Source of the DNA: Scopulibacillus_A cellulosilyticus
Lineage (GTDB): Bacteria > Bacillota > Bacilli > Bacillales > Sporolactobacillaceae
DNA: 64,000 nucleotides
Direction: 5' to 3'
Assembly: GCF_042665295.1 (NCBI RefSeq)
Contig: NZ_JBHTCO010000044.1
Span: forward strand, 62,001 to 126,000
Part shown: positions 34,348 to 43,429 of the stretch, in pieces
Layout of the letters: each line of letters begins with the position of its first letter
Position numbering within the stretch: position 1 is the first letter of the stretch
Notes under the pieces: model-generated
Databases searched by the model: none
What the model saw: the letters and a program-made list of their open reading frames with translations, nothing else
What the model was told of the DNA's origin: nothing
Translations under genes and position numbers: made by a program

Positions 34348-34818
34348 TTATAGAACACTTTCGGTGAAAATCTTTTTATCATTTGGAACTTGTCTGATTT
34401 CCACTTCAACTCCTTGCTTGACCATCTTTTTCACTAACTCTTCCTCTTCTGGTGTAAGATTAACGGCTTTAGAAATATTGCGGGTGCCTTCTTTTGCTTT
34501 AACACCGCCTAAGTTAACTTGCCGAATTTCCGGATAGGCGCTAACAAGTTTTTCGGCATCTGCCACTGATTCAACCACAATAAAAAGTTTATATTTATCA
34601 GTAACGCCATCTTGCAGCGCTTTAATTGAGTCTTCAATATTCTTGATCACTAATTTAACGCCTTGTGGTTTTGCTAATTTTATCGTTGTTTTCCGCAATT
34701 CATTAACCGGCACGTCATCATTCGCTATTAAAATGCAATCCGCCCCTAAGTTTTGAGTCCAGGAAAAAGCCACCTGTCCATGTAATAACCGATGATCAAC
34801 ACGTAACAATTTAATCAT
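34348..34818 (-). CDS. PTS system mannose/fructose/sorbose family, IIB component
   Basis: The 156-residue cytosolic phosphocarrier has its active His13 in VDHRLLHGQVAFSW, followed by GADCILIANDDV and VNLGGVKAKEGTRNISKAV. It takes phosphate from IIA and passes it to the incoming sugar. It lies 21 bases after the IIA gene. Confidence 0.93.
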   Translation of the reverse strand: MIKLLRVDHRLLHGQVAFSWTQNLGADCILIANDDVPVNELRKTTIKLAKPQGVKLVIKNIEDSIKALQDGVTDKYKLFIVVESVADAEKLVSAYPEIRQVNLGGVKAKEGTRNISKAVNLTPEEEELVKKMVKQGVEVEIRQVPNDKKIFTESVL

Positions 34819-34839
34819 TTAAAAACATTCCTTTCCTTT

Positions 34840-35259
34840 TTAAAAGTCTTCATCTTTTCCCGCTTGGGATAACTGATAGTTGCAATATTGGATTGAATTT
34901 TTTGCGTTACGCAGTGCAGTCTTTATCATTTGATCGGTATCACTATTCACCCGGCTAAGTGAAATAAGTTCAATCACTAACGGTAAATTTAACCCAGCAA
35001 TTAAATAGATACGCCGGTCATTTAATAAATTCATAAATTCATTGTTAACGCTTCCACCGAAGATATCTGTTACCACTATTAATTCATCTTCGGCGGATAT
35101 GCTCTCTATGATTTTTGTAATTTCAGACTTAATGTCTTTATTTTCTTTGGTGTAAGCATTAATGGTCCGAATGTTATTTTGCTTTCCCATGATAAGTTCT
35201 ACTGAATCGAGAATCCCATCAGCAAATCGTCCGTGCGATGCAAATAAAAAATATCTCAC
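34840..35259 (-). CDS. PTS system mannose-family IIA component
   Basis: The 139-residue cytosolic protein has its phospho-histidine in FASHGRFADGILDSVELIMG (His9) and ELIVVTDIFGGSVNNEF. It starts at GTG 7-8 bases after GGGGGGAG. It is the first gene of the operon and lies 42 bases downstream of a sigma-54 promoter. The LevR-type activator encoded upstream contains related domains, so the IIA/IIB proteins may also signal sugar flux to it. Confidence 0.92.
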   Translation of the reverse strand: MRYFLFASHGRFADGILDSVELIMGKQNNIRTINAYTKENKDIKSEITKIIESISAEDELIVVTDIFGGSVNNEFMNLLNDRRIYLIAGLNLPLVIELISLSRVNSDTDQMIKTALRNAKNSIQYCNYQLSQAGKDEDF

Positions 35260-35300
35260 CGATTGTCTCCCCCCTTTTATAAAAGCTTTTATTTTTTTAT

Positions 35301-35317
35301 AAGCAAAAAATGTGCCA
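35301..35317 (-). promoter_or_regulatory. Sigma-54 (SigL) promoter of the PTS operon
   Basis: On the minus strand TGGCAC (35317-35312), 5 bases and TTGCTT (35306-35301) are a perfect -24/-12 element. It needs an AAA+ activator, which is the LevR-type protein encoded immediately upstream. Confidence 0.9.
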
Positions 35318-35344
35318 ATCAGTGGCTTTATAATTTCATATTGA

Positions 35345-38131
35345 CTAAAAATTCAAACTTCCATTGCTGTACTGGGTTTCCTCAACTAAATAATCATAGA
35401 TATAACCAATTTCAGCAAGATTGATTTTGACATTATAAATATTTTCTATGACACTAAATGCTTCTTTTATATGATTAATCATTTCCTCTTGACACTGTTC
35501 CAGTTCCTCGATATTTGCATAGTTTTCAATCGGAGCTTGTCTAATTAAACGCTCGACCAAACAACTAATATGAACATATAATGCTATCTTTTTATCATTT
35601 GTCAGCCGTTTGTTTAAAAGCATTTCTAACCGATTAATGAATTCTTCAACATGGGTTAGGATTTTTTGAGTATCTAAAATCGTAACAGACTCTATGACAC
35701 GTTCAAGCGAACAATTTCGTATAAGATTATTGTTAATTTCTTGAATCTGGTCATCACTGAAAAAACGCTGAAACGTTTTACGCATTTTTGCCTCACCTTG
35801 ACCAGAAATTAAGTCTTCAAGAGAAATATAATCGACTTGTTTAAGACCCGGATCAGCCGTACCCACAATCGCCATGACTTGGTACATTTGAAAAATGGCT
35901 TCCGATGTCCCATGTTCCTTTAACCGATGATAATCGTGAGCAATAATTTTGATTGATAAATCCTCAGGGATACTTGCTTCAAGCAATTTCTGAATTTGAA
36001 TGGCTGTTCCCATGCCAGTCAAACATGAAGTAACAATCACTTTTTCTTTGTCGCTTTGAGGGTAGATGATGCTATACTCTGTTTTGTTGGCATGTTGAAG
36101 TTTCTCAACGATTTCTTCCAAATACAGTTCCTTATCAAGCAATTCGCCAAGGAATAAGGCCATTTGTGTCGTTACATTATTAACAATAGCGATTGGACCA
36201 TTAACATGATCCTGAAATTTCGAATAGATGTCCTTTAATGAACCCATGTCTACTAAAATAACGAGACCCCTCGATACATCATTGGCTTCAATATAATTCA
36301 AAACTCTAGTTGAAATTTCTTCTACAGAAACATCAATTGGCATATCAAAAGCTTCATAAATATTACACCCCAACAACCGATTCACAACGTTCGCTATACT
36401 GCTTGCCGTTGCATAGCCATGAGCCAGAATAACTGCCTTTACTTTGCTGTTCGTACATTCAATAGACATGCTTTTTAAATAAAAAGCAAGGAATATTTCA
36501 TCAATTTTATATAACTTGACATCCAATTTAGTTTGTAAGAGATGAACAAACTGTTTGGCCAATTGCTGTTCCATTTTCCAATTCGAGTCTACAAATTGAT
36601 TGATTTTGTCAATGACGGCTTTCTGTTTATCCGTCCATCGTAATTCTGTATTCCCCTTATAATATAGAAAGTGCGCCATTGCAAAAACGCTATTGCCGTT
36701 AAATTTAACATTATACGTATTTTCAAGAAAGCGAATAATTTCTTGAACATTAACCGTTGTAAATTCCAACATAATTCCTGTATTTTCCTTAGATGTATTA
36801 AAAATAAGGTTATCAAATAAAACAAGTATCTCATTAAAAACATGTTGTTCAAAAAAGGTTTGATCACTCTTTTTCAGTAAGTAAGCTTGAAAGAGGTCTA
36901 AGATATTATCATATGTTTTTTTGATCAGTTGCAATCTTGATAGACTTGATTCATAGAGCTGATCCAACGTAGAACCTGGCGAAATCACGATTTCATTATT
37001 CTGTTTATATTTATTATCAGTGTAACGAATGGTGTTTTCTAAAATATCCTCGGGCAAGTCATGAAGCGTAATTGCTACTTCTTGTTCGTTCGTTTTTTTC
37101 ATAAAGGCAGCAGCTGTGATATATTTAATCGTATTTTTCAAATCTCCTATATTTCCGGAATAACTATGCTTAATTAAAACATCGAGCGTTCGGCTGGAAA
37201 TTTTTAACGGTAAACCAAGTTTTCGGGCTTCATCAATTAAAAACAGATAGACCATTTGTTTTTTCTCTTTCTCTCCTCGTTCATCAAGCCCGGGAATCCA
37301 TACGCGAATTGGAATACGGCGTATAAATGTCTTTAGAAAACTCTCTTCTAAATTCTCTGTTGTTGCAAAAACAAGACGGACATTAGCTCTGTGTCCTCCA
37401 TCACTTTCACCCATTCGCCGAAAAACACCTTGATCCATAAAAGTAAATAATTTTTCTTGCCCTTCTTCATTTAGCCGATGCACTTCATCTAAGAAAAGAA
37501 TTCCGCCGTCAGCCGCATCAAGCATTCCTTTTTTCGTTGAATCGGCACCTGTAAAGGCTCCTTTTACATAACCAAACAAATTGCTTGACAGCAACTCCCG
37601 ATTATTTGCATATTGGGCACAATTAAAGCTTATAAACGGTGCATCATTAGAAAGGACTCCTTTTTCAATACTGTATTGAAAAATAAGGTTAGCTATAAAG
37701 CTTTTTCCAACACCAGTTGGTCCATTTAATATAATTGGCAGCCCGCCGTCAGGATAAAAAATTGAACTCTTTATCTGTTCTATCGATTTATATAAACTTC
37801 CATCAGACCCAATTAAACGATCAAATAAATCATCATTAATCTTTGTTTCCACCCTGCTCTCTTTTAGTTCCTGGAAACTTCCAAATGTACAAGTGAGCAG
37901 CCGAAAAAACTTTTGCTCAAAAACAGCCCGGCTTAAAAAATATACCGGTCTAGTATTAATTTTAATGACGAGTTCATCTTTAACCATTCGATTCAGGTAA
38001 TGACTGACCGTGTTCCGTTTCACATGAAAAACTTCAGATATCCTCGTAGCGGTAAAATTTTCTGAAGGATGATCCCAATTAAATTGGCTTGTTTCATTAT
38101 CAAGATACGAAAGCAAATCTTCTTTTAACAT
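35345..38131 (-). CDS. LevR-type sigma-54-dependent PTS-regulated activator
   Basis: The 928-residue protein has an N-terminal DNA-binding winged helix (FTATRISEVFHVKRNTVSHYLNRMV), then an AAA+ domain with Walker A NGPTGVGKSF, the sigma-54 contact loop GAFTGAD, Walker B GGILFLDEVH and an arginine-finger region RRIPIRVW. Two PTS-regulation domains follow: PRD1 near residues 455-560 and PRD2 at the C-terminus, with EIIA-Man-like (AVILAHGYATASSIANVVNRL) and EIIB-like (VIVTSCLTGMGTAIQ) domains between them. Phosphorylation by HPr and EIIB adjusts its activity. The ATG at 38131 has GGTGG at 8-base spacing. It lies 85 bases from the operon it must activate. Confidence 0.92.
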   Translation of the reverse strand: MLKEDLLSYLDNETSQFNWDHPSENFTATRISEVFHVKRNTVSHYLNRMVKDELVIKINTRPVYFLSRAVFEQKFFRLLTCTFGSFQELKESRVETKINDDLFDRLIGSDGSLYKSIEQIKSSIFYPDGGLPIILNGPTGVGKSFIANLIFQYSIEKGVLSNDAPFISFNCAQYANNRELLSSNLFGYVKGAFTGADSTKKGMLDAADGGILFLDEVHRLNEEGQEKLFTFMDQGVFRRMGESDGGHRANVRLVFATTENLEESFLKTFIRRIPIRVWIPGLDERGEKEKKQMVYLFLIDEARKLGLPLKISSRTLDVLIKHSYSGNIGDLKNTIKYITAAAFMKKTNEQEVAITLHDLPEDILENTIRYTDNKYKQNNEIVISPGSTLDQLYESSLSRLQLIKKTYDNILDLFQAYLLKKSDQTFFEQHVFNEILVLFDNLIFNTSKENTGIMLEFTTVNVQEIIRFLENTYNVKFNGNSVFAMAHFLYYKGNTELRWTDKQKAVIDKINQFVDSNWKMEQQLAKQFVHLLQTKLDVKLYKIDEIFLAFYLKSMSIECTNSKVKAVILAHGYATASSIANVVNRLLGCNIYEAFDMPIDVSVEEISTRVLNYIEANDVSRGLVILVDMGSLKDIYSKFQDHVNGPIAIVNNVTTQMALFLGELLDKELYLEEIVEKLQHANKTEYSIIYPQSDKEKVIVTSCLTGMGTAIQIQKLLEASIPEDLSIKIIAHDYHRLKEHGTSEAIFQMYQVMAIVGTADPGLKQVDYISLEDLISGQGEAKMRKTFQRFFSDDQIQEINNNLIRNCSLERVIESVTILDTQKILTHVEEFINRLEMLLNKRLTNDKKIALYVHISCLVERLIRQAPIENYANIEELEQCQEEMINHIKEAFSVIENIYNVKINLAEIGYIYDYLVEETQYSNGSLNF

Positions 38132-38304
38132 CTTACTCACCACCTAAAGTAATACAGTATAATGTTTTCAATCAATTGCTTAATTTGATTGATTGACAAT
38201 TACATGTTACCATATCATTTAAATGGTTTTTTTCAAAAATTAATACTCTTATAACAATCGGTTTAAATTTACGATTTTAAAATATTTTCCCCATTATATC
38301 CCAA

Positions 38305-38348
38305 CAAAAAAACACAGCGCCTATTTGCATAAGGCGCTGTGTTTTTTC
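38305..38348. terminator. Terminator of the copper operon (bidirectional)
   Basis: AACACAGCGCCT (38311-38322) pairs perfectly with AGGCGCTGTGTT (38332-38343), flanked by A-run and T-run. It lies just beyond the copZ stop. The adjoining 38144-38304 gap is the promoter region of the activator gene; I see no confident -35/-10. Confidence 0.92.
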
Positions 38349-38359
38349 ACATGATTCAA

Positions 38360-38569
38360 TTATGCAACGACATCATAACCTTGATCTTCAATAGCCTCTT
38401 TCATTTGATCAATAGAGACTTTGCTGCTGTCAAAGCTCACGTCAACTTTACCTTCGCTAAGATGTACTTTAACATCGGATACACCGTTTAATTCTTTCAA
38501 TGCGCTTGTCACAGCTGCTTCACAATGGCCGCATGTCATACCTTGAACATTAAGTGTTGTGTTTTCCAT
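38360..38569 (-). CDS. copZ: Copper chaperone CopZ
   Basis: The 69-residue single heavy-metal-associated domain has the copper motif GMTCGHCEAAV (Cys13 and Cys16) and the usual ferredoxin-like pattern. It carries Cu(I) in the cytosol to CopA. The ATG at 38569 follows GAGGAG; the frame extends 8 codons further without a site. It is the last gene of csoR-copA-copZ. Confidence 0.95.
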   Translation of the reverse strand: MENTTLNVQGMTCGHCEAAVTSALKELNGVSDVKVHLSEGKVDVSFDSSKVSIDQMKEAIEDQGYDVVA

Positions 38570-38596
38570 AATTAAAATCTCCTCTTTTATCATGAT

Positions 38597-40999
38597 TTAT
38601 ATTTTTACACGCTTGAGTCGCAATGAGTTTGTTACAACTGATACGGAGCTGAATGCCATTGCAGCTCCGGCAACCCATGGGGCGAGTAATCCGATTGCTG
38701 CAATTGGGATACCGATAGCATTATAGAAAAGTGCCCAGAATAGATTTTGGCGAATATTTCCCATTGTTTTTCGGCTCAGCTCAATCGCTCTCGGTATATG
38801 ATCTAAGTCCCCGCCGACAAGCGTAATGTCAGCTGTCTCAATAGCTACGTCAGTACCTGTGCCAATGGCCATGCCGATATCGGCAGCGGCTAAGGCAGGT
38901 GCATCATTAATACCATCGCCAACCATCGCTACTTTCATGCCTTTCTTTTGCAGCATTTGTACTTTTTCTGCTTTGTCTTCGGGAAGAACCTCCGCGAAGA
39001 CATGATCAATACCCGCCTGTTCAGCAATGGCATGGGCTGTTCGCGCGTTATCACCAGTGATCATATAGACATCAATGCCAAGTTCTTTCATCTTTTTGAT
39101 GGCTTGAGCCGAAGATTCTTTAATAGTATCCGCGACTGCTATGATGCCCTTTATCTCATGATCATAAGCAATCAGCATTGCTGTCTTGCCTTCTGATTCA
39201 AGTTGGGACATTTTATCTTCTAGACTGGCATAATCAATGTTTTCTTGTTTCATTAACCTGCGGGTGCCGATGAACAATGATTTTCCATTTACCTCAGCCT
39301 GAATACCATGACCGGGTACCGCTTCAAACGAATCAATCTTGGTTTTTTCAATGCCTTGTTCATCTGAGTAGTCAACAATTGCTTGGGCTAATGGGTGTTC
39401 GCTTGATTTTTCAGCGGCTGATACCATCGACAGGATCATTGAACTTTCTTCCTTATTTAAAGGTAAGAAGTCAGTCACTTCAGGTTTTCCTTTAGTAATT
39501 GTACCTGTTTTATCTAGTAAAACGGCATTCAGTCCTTGCGTTGTTTCTAAGTATTCACCTCCTTTAAAGAGAATACCGCGTTCAGCTCCTTTTCCTGTAC
39601 CGACCATAATTGAAGTCGGTGTCGCGAGCCCTAAAGCGCATGGACAAGCAATAACCAAAACAGCGATGGCAGGTTCTAACGCTTGTGAAAGGTTACCTGG
39701 TGATACAAAAATGATCCATAATAAAAAGGTAAGAACGGCTATACCAATAACAATTGGAACAAAAATGCCTGAAATAACATCAGCTAAGCGTTGAATAGGC
39801 GCTTTAGATCCTTGCGCTTCCTCGACGATTTTAACAATACCTGCAAGAGCAGTATCCTTGCCAACTTTCTCGGCCTTCATTTTAATCGTTCCGTTTTTAT
39901 TTAAAGTTGCACCGATAGCTGTATCACCTGCGGATTTTTCAACAGGGAGCGATTCGCCGGTAATCATCGATTCATCAATCGAGGAGCGGCCTTCGATAAC
40001 GGTACCGTCTACAGGTATTTTTTCGCCGGGTTTAACAAGAAGCTGATCGCCGACTTGCACTTGGTCAACTGGAATCTTAATTTCTTGGCCGTCGCGAATG
40101 ACGGTTGCTTCTTTTGCTTGAAGATCGAGAAGCTTTTTAATTGCTTCAGTCGTTCGTCCTTTTGCTTTAGCTTCAAATAATTTTCCTAATAGAATAAGAG
40201 TAATTAGAATGGCACTTGTTTCAAAGTATAAATCAGGTTTTGCCAGCGCGCCAAATTGATAGCGTACCGCTTCGACCAAGCTGTAAAAATAAGCGGCGGA
40301 AGTGCCTAAAGCAACCAGCACGTCCATATTGGCGCTTTTATTTGAGAGTGCCCGGAATGCACCGATATAGAATGGTCCGCCAATATAAAATTGAACAATA
40401 GTAGCAAGAACAAATTGAAACCATTGGTTCATTAAAATACCCGGCACAGGTAATCCTGTGTCAAAAGGCAAGTGGGCTGCCATTGTGTAAAGAAGCGGCA
40501 GAGATAGAATGATTGAAATGATCAGCTTTATCTCCTTAGCCCTGATTTCTTTCTCCTTGGCATTTTCCTTTTCTTTTTGATCTTGTTTAAGAACAGCCTC
40601 ATAGCCAAGTTTTTTCACTTTATTCGTAATGTCCTCTAAATTAACAATACCTGGTTCAAATTCAACGGTTCCTGATTCTGCCGCCAGGTTAACATTAGCC
40701 ATTGTAATGCCGTCCATACGCTTAAGACCTTTTTCAATACGGTTGGCACATGCCGCGCATGTCATCCCTTTAATATCCAAATCAACTTTTTCTTTTCTAA
40801 CGCCGTAGCCAAGTTTCTCTATTCTGGATACAACATCATTAGGGTTCACTTGATCTTCATCAATTTTCACATTAGCTTTTTCTAAAGCCAAGTTGACATT
40901 AGCATTAACGCCGTCCATCTTATTCAATACTTTTTCAATACGAGATGAACAAGCAGCACATGTCATACCCGTAATGCCAAGCTTTAATTCCTTGCTCAT
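38597..40999 (-). CDS. copA: Copper-exporting P1B-type ATPase CopA
   Basis: The 800-residue membrane pump has two N-terminal metal domains (GMTCAAC twice, about residues 13 and 81), eight membrane helices, the actuator TGES loop, the membrane copper site CPCALGLATP, phosphorylation site DKTGTIT, HP locus SEHPLAQAI and hinge GDGINDAP. It expels Cu(I). The ATG at 40999 follows GGAGG; the GTG at 41008 overlaps that site. It lies 17 bases after csoR and 27 before copZ. Confidence 0.95.
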   Translation of the reverse strand: MSKELKLGITGMTCAACSSRIEKVLNKMDGVNANVNLALEKANVKIDEDQVNPNDVVSRIEKLGYGVRKEKVDLDIKGMTCAACANRIEKGLKRMDGITMANVNLAAESGTVEFEPGIVNLEDITNKVKKLGYEAVLKQDQKEKENAKEKEIRAKEIKLIISIILSLPLLYTMAAHLPFDTGLPVPGILMNQWFQFVLATIVQFYIGGPFYIGAFRALSNKSANMDVLVALGTSAAYFYSLVEAVRYQFGALAKPDLYFETSAILITLILLGKLFEAKAKGRTTEAIKKLLDLQAKEATVIRDGQEIKIPVDQVQVGDQLLVKPGEKIPVDGTVIEGRSSIDESMITGESLPVEKSAGDTAIGATLNKNGTIKMKAEKVGKDTALAGIVKIVEEAQGSKAPIQRLADVISGIFVPIVIGIAVLTFLLWIIFVSPGNLSQALEPAIAVLVIACPCALGLATPTSIMVGTGKGAERGILFKGGEYLETTQGLNAVLLDKTGTITKGKPEVTDFLPLNKEESSMILSMVSAAEKSSEHPLAQAIVDYSDEQGIEKTKIDSFEAVPGHGIQAEVNGKSLFIGTRRLMKQENIDYASLEDKMSQLESEGKTAMLIAYDHEIKGIIAVADTIKESSAQAIKKMKELGIDVYMITGDNARTAHAIAEQAGIDHVFAEVLPEDKAEKVQMLQKKGMKVAMVGDGINDAPALAAADIGMAIGTGTDVAIETADITLVGGDLDHIPRAIELSRKTMGNIRQNLFWALFYNAIGIPIAAIGLLAPWVAGAAMAFSSVSVVTNSLRLKRVKI

Positions 41000-41016
41000 A
41001 TCTTCCACCTCCCAGC

Positions 41017-41343
41017 TTATTTAGAGAATTGCTGGATAACCTTCATCAATTCATCGATGTGATGCTCGCCTTCTCCTTCTTTAATAGCACTGGCTACGCA
41101 TGTTTTCGTATGGCGTTCAAGCAATGAATACCCAGCTTTTTTAAGAGCGGCTTGAATAGCAGAAATTTGAATTAAAATATCAACACAATAACGGTCATCC
41201 TCAACCATCTTTTGAAGCCCTCGAACTTGGCCCTCGATTCTTTTCAGCCGATTGACAATTTGTTTCTTTTCTTGTTCACTTCTCGGAATCTTTGGCTGTT
41301 TTTCCGGCTGCATATCTATATCTTCAAAATGATGTTCACACAT
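41017..41343 (-). CDS. csoR: Copper-sensing repressor CsoR
   Basis: The 108-residue protein has the CsoR/RcnR four-helix fold with RLKRIEGQVRGLQKMVEDDRYCVDILIQISAIQAAL and the Cu(I) ligands Cys (DDRYC), His and Cys (ERHTKTC). The His-rich N-terminus (MCEHHFEDIDM) is unusual but seen in some family members. Copper binding releases the operator. The ATG at 41343 follows GAGGTGAAGG; the frame continues upstream to 41400 through the operator, which excludes it. Confidence 0.93.
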   Translation of the reverse strand: MCEHHFEDIDMQPEKQPKIPRSEQEKKQIVNRLKRIEGQVRGLQKMVEDDRYCVDILIQISAIQAALKKAGYSLLERHTKTCVASAIKEGEGEHHIDELMKVIQQFSK

Positions 41344-41367
41344 TGCCTTCACCTCTTTATCGTTTGA

Positions 41368-41391
41368 TTGTATTATACCCCGGTAATGTAT
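41368..41391 (-). promoter_or_regulatory. CsoR-like operator before csoR-copA-copZ
   Basis: The pseudo-palindrome centred on TATACCCCGGTA (41374-41385) matches the site at 42245-42268 at 19 of 24 positions and resembles the GC-cored, AT-flanked CsoR boxes (TACCCC...GGGTA). It lies 25-48 bases before the csoR start. Confidence 0.75.
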
Positions 41392-41452
41392 TTTACGCAA
41401 ACCCTTTGTTTGATGTTATTGTTTTTTTAAAACTCAATAGGGGTATAAGGTT

Positions 41453-42208
41453 TCACATCCCATGTTTAACTCCTTTTCTGACAAGATACCAGTTTGCCGG
41501 GTAGCTTGTACAGAAACCAAACATCATTGCCAATTGCATCATAAACCAAAAGACGGCAGTATTAGGCATGGGCGGGCTGGTAAAGAAGACATAGTGGACA
41601 AGCGCCATCCAAATGAACATACCGATTTCAAAACAGATAAGCGATAACGTATCTGCTTTTATTGCATCTTTCAACGCTTCCCCGGGATGATCATGTTTTT
41701 GGAACCCCATTCCGTAATACTGAAAAGCAATGCCAAAGAGATACGCCAAAATAAATTCAACAACATAATCAGCAAATAACATACTTCCGGCAATTGTCAA
41801 ACCTAACGCAAATACGAGCGGCGCACCGATTAAATCGCCGAGCGAACAGCCGCTGCTGCAATGTGTGGTTGATACCAGTACGCTTTGCCAGAACGGTTTT
41901 TTACTGTGGCTGTGATGGACCATGTGCTCATGATGCGGCATGTCCAAACTCATATCCATTCCCGTTTCCATATCCATATGGCTCATATCCATATGGCTCA
42001 TATCCATATTCATTTTTCCTTTTTCCCGACCAAGTTTAAAATAAGCCCATATACCAAAGACCGGAAAATATAAACCTGTTAACGGCCAAACGATATTCAT
42101 AATCGGCATCATTTTTTGCGGATAACGAATGATATCAATGAGAATAATGATAGCTTGGAAAATTCCTATTGCAATTGCCGCGTAGGAAATAATGTTTAAC
42201 CAAATCAT
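41453..42208 (-). CDS. DUF4396 membrane protein with Met/His-rich metal loop
   Basis: The 251-residue protein has two N-terminal helices, then a cytosolic or external loop (residues about 65-105) packed with Met and His: MDMSH repeats, then HHEHMVHHSHSK. A C-terminal block of four helices carries TTHCSSGCSLGD, the hallmark of the DUF4396 family, and FQYYGMGF. A CsoR-like operator in front and the csoR-copA-copZ operon behind it make copper the probable ligand. The ATG at 42208 follows GGGAGA; the longer frame to 42244 has none. Storage, import or export of copper cannot be told apart. Confidence 0.8.
   Translation of the reverse strand: MIWLNIISYAAIAIGIFQAIIILIDIIRYPQKMMPIMNIVWPLTGLYFPVFGIWAYFKLGREKGKMNMDMSHMDMSHMDMETGMDMSLDMPHHEHMVHHSHSKKPFWQSVLVSTTHCSSGCSLGDLIGAPLVFALGLTIAGSMLFADYVVEFILAYLFGIAFQYYGMGFQKHDHPGEALKDAIKADTLSLICFEIGMFIWMALVHYVFFTSPPMPNTAVFWFMMQLAMMFGFCTSYPANWYLVRKGVKHGM
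41971..42009. repeat. 15-bp tandem repeat encoding MDMSH
   Basis: Two exact copies of TATCCATATGGCTCA (41971-41985 and 41986-42000) and a partial third encode the MDMSH units of the DUF4396 loop. Copy number could vary by slippage and change metal-binding capacity. Confidence 0.85.
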
Positions 42209-42244
42209 TCTCGAATCTCCCTCAATTAAAATTAATTCAACCAT

Positions 42245-42268
42245 TTATACAATACCCCCGTTATGTAT
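42245..42268 (-). promoter_or_regulatory. CsoR-like operator before the DUF4396 gene
   Basis: The pseudo-palindrome around ACCCCCGTTATGTAT shares 19 of 24 positions with the site before csoR. It lies about 40-60 bases upstream of the chosen DUF4396 start, so both units probably respond to copper. Confidence 0.75.
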
Positions 42269-42289
42269 TAAAGTAAACACATTTTATTA

Positions 42290-42328
42290 TAAAAAGTTTT
42301 CGCATAGAATCGAAATTCTATGCGAAAA
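42290..42328 (-). terminator. Perfect hairpin terminator downstream of kipR
   Basis: TTTTCGCATAGAAT (42297-42310), loop CGAA, ATTCTATGCGAAAA (42315-42328): a 14-bp perfect stem followed by CTTTTTA on the minus strand. It insulates the copper gene promoter from the kip operon. Confidence 0.8.
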
Positions 42329-42383
42329 TATTAGGGTATCACCTTAGCCTTTTTCAAAAATAATCTTTACTTATCTACATAAT

Positions 42384-42414
42384 AAAACGAGCTTGCCTTA
42401 AGGCAGCCCGTTTT
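42384..42414 (-). terminator. Second hairpin downstream of kipR
   Basis: AAAACG...GCCTT (42384-42399) pairs with AAGGC...CGTTTT (42400-42414) with small mismatches, and TTTTATT follows on the minus strand. It is the first terminator after the kipR stop. Confidence 0.6.
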
Positions 42415-42535
42415 ATTTAATGTATTTTATTATATATTTTTCCAGGACTTCTCCGCTGCTTATTCCTAAAAGGTTTGACCGTTAAACCGTTATTCAACAA
42501 ATAAAATTCAGCTTTAGTGTTTATATAATAGTTTT

Positions 42536-43291
42536 TCAAAGATAAGAATAACCCAGCTTTTTAGAGATCTCCATAGCCGCTTTCTTTACTTTTTTAATTA
42601 ATTCCGGCAAACGGTCTTCTTGGTAACGCGCCTCAATTCCGGCAACGCTAATCGCGGCAGCCACTTGATTTTGACCATTTAATACTGGCGCACTTACAGA
42701 TGCTGTATAATTTTCTAATTCAGATCGGGTAACGACATAACCATTTTTTCTTGCTTCATCTAATGATTGACGGAGCACATGCTTATCTGTAATCGTGCCA
42801 ATTCCAATCGGCTTTAAATCTGTATTTTCAATATAAGTTTCTTGTTCACCCTTTGGCAGATAGGCAAGAATAATTCGGGATTCGCCGGCATAGAGCGGCG
42901 ACCGTCGTCCAACTGAAGTATATAAACGTACAGGTTGCGGTGTATCTAATTTTTCAATATACATCGCTTCGTTCCCGTATCTGACAATCAGATTCACAGC
43001 TTCTTCCACATCATCCCTAAGTTCTTTCATGATGGGCCGGGCAATTGTCCGAATATCCAGACGATCGGCTACAAGCTGCCCGAACTGTAAAAATAATAAT
43101 CCAAGTGAATAATAACCTTCTTCATCTTTTGTTAAGAATCCCATTTCTTCAAGCGAACCAACCATCCGATGTAAAGAGGTTTTCGGAATACCTGAGTATT
43201 CCATCATTTCATTAAAAGTGAGCTTTGAATGGTTCAGGAAAAGTTTAAGTATTTTCATAGATTTTACAACCGTTTTATTACTGGCCTGCAT
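42536..43291 (-). CDS. kipR: IclR-family regulator KipR
   Basis: The 251-residue protein has an N-terminal winged helix (KILKLFLNHSKLTFNEMMEYSGIPKTSLHRMVGSLEEMGFL) and a C-terminal IclR effector domain (RTIARPIMKELRDDVEEAVNLIVRYGNEAMYIEKL...). Its place at the end of a ycsF-ycsG-ycsI-kipI-kipA operon matches kipR of B. subtilis, which represses that operon. Inverted repeats in front of the operon at 49956-49996 are the likely target. It is 138 bases after the biotin carboxylase gene, so it may also have its own promoter. Confidence 0.87.
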   Translation of the reverse strand: MQASNKTVVKSMKILKLFLNHSKLTFNEMMEYSGIPKTSLHRMVGSLEEMGFLTKDEEGYYSLGLLFLQFGQLVADRLDIRTIARPIMKELRDDVEEAVNLIVRYGNEAMYIEKLDTPQPVRLYTSVGRRSPLYAGESRIILAYLPKGEQETYIENTDLKPIGIGTITDKHVLRQSLDEARKNGYVVTRSELENYTASVSAPVLNGQNQVAAAISVAGIEARYQEDRLPELIKKVKKAAMEISKKLGYSYL

Positions 43292-43429
43292 AGCATTTCT
43301 CCTTTATATTACTATATTTCAAAGCTCAGGGCTTAATAGAAAAGAAGGCCTATATAAATGTCGCCCCTTCCTTTCTCCTTATTATAAAACTTTACGGACT
43401 AAAGAAAAACAGCATGCAAAAACCTAATT

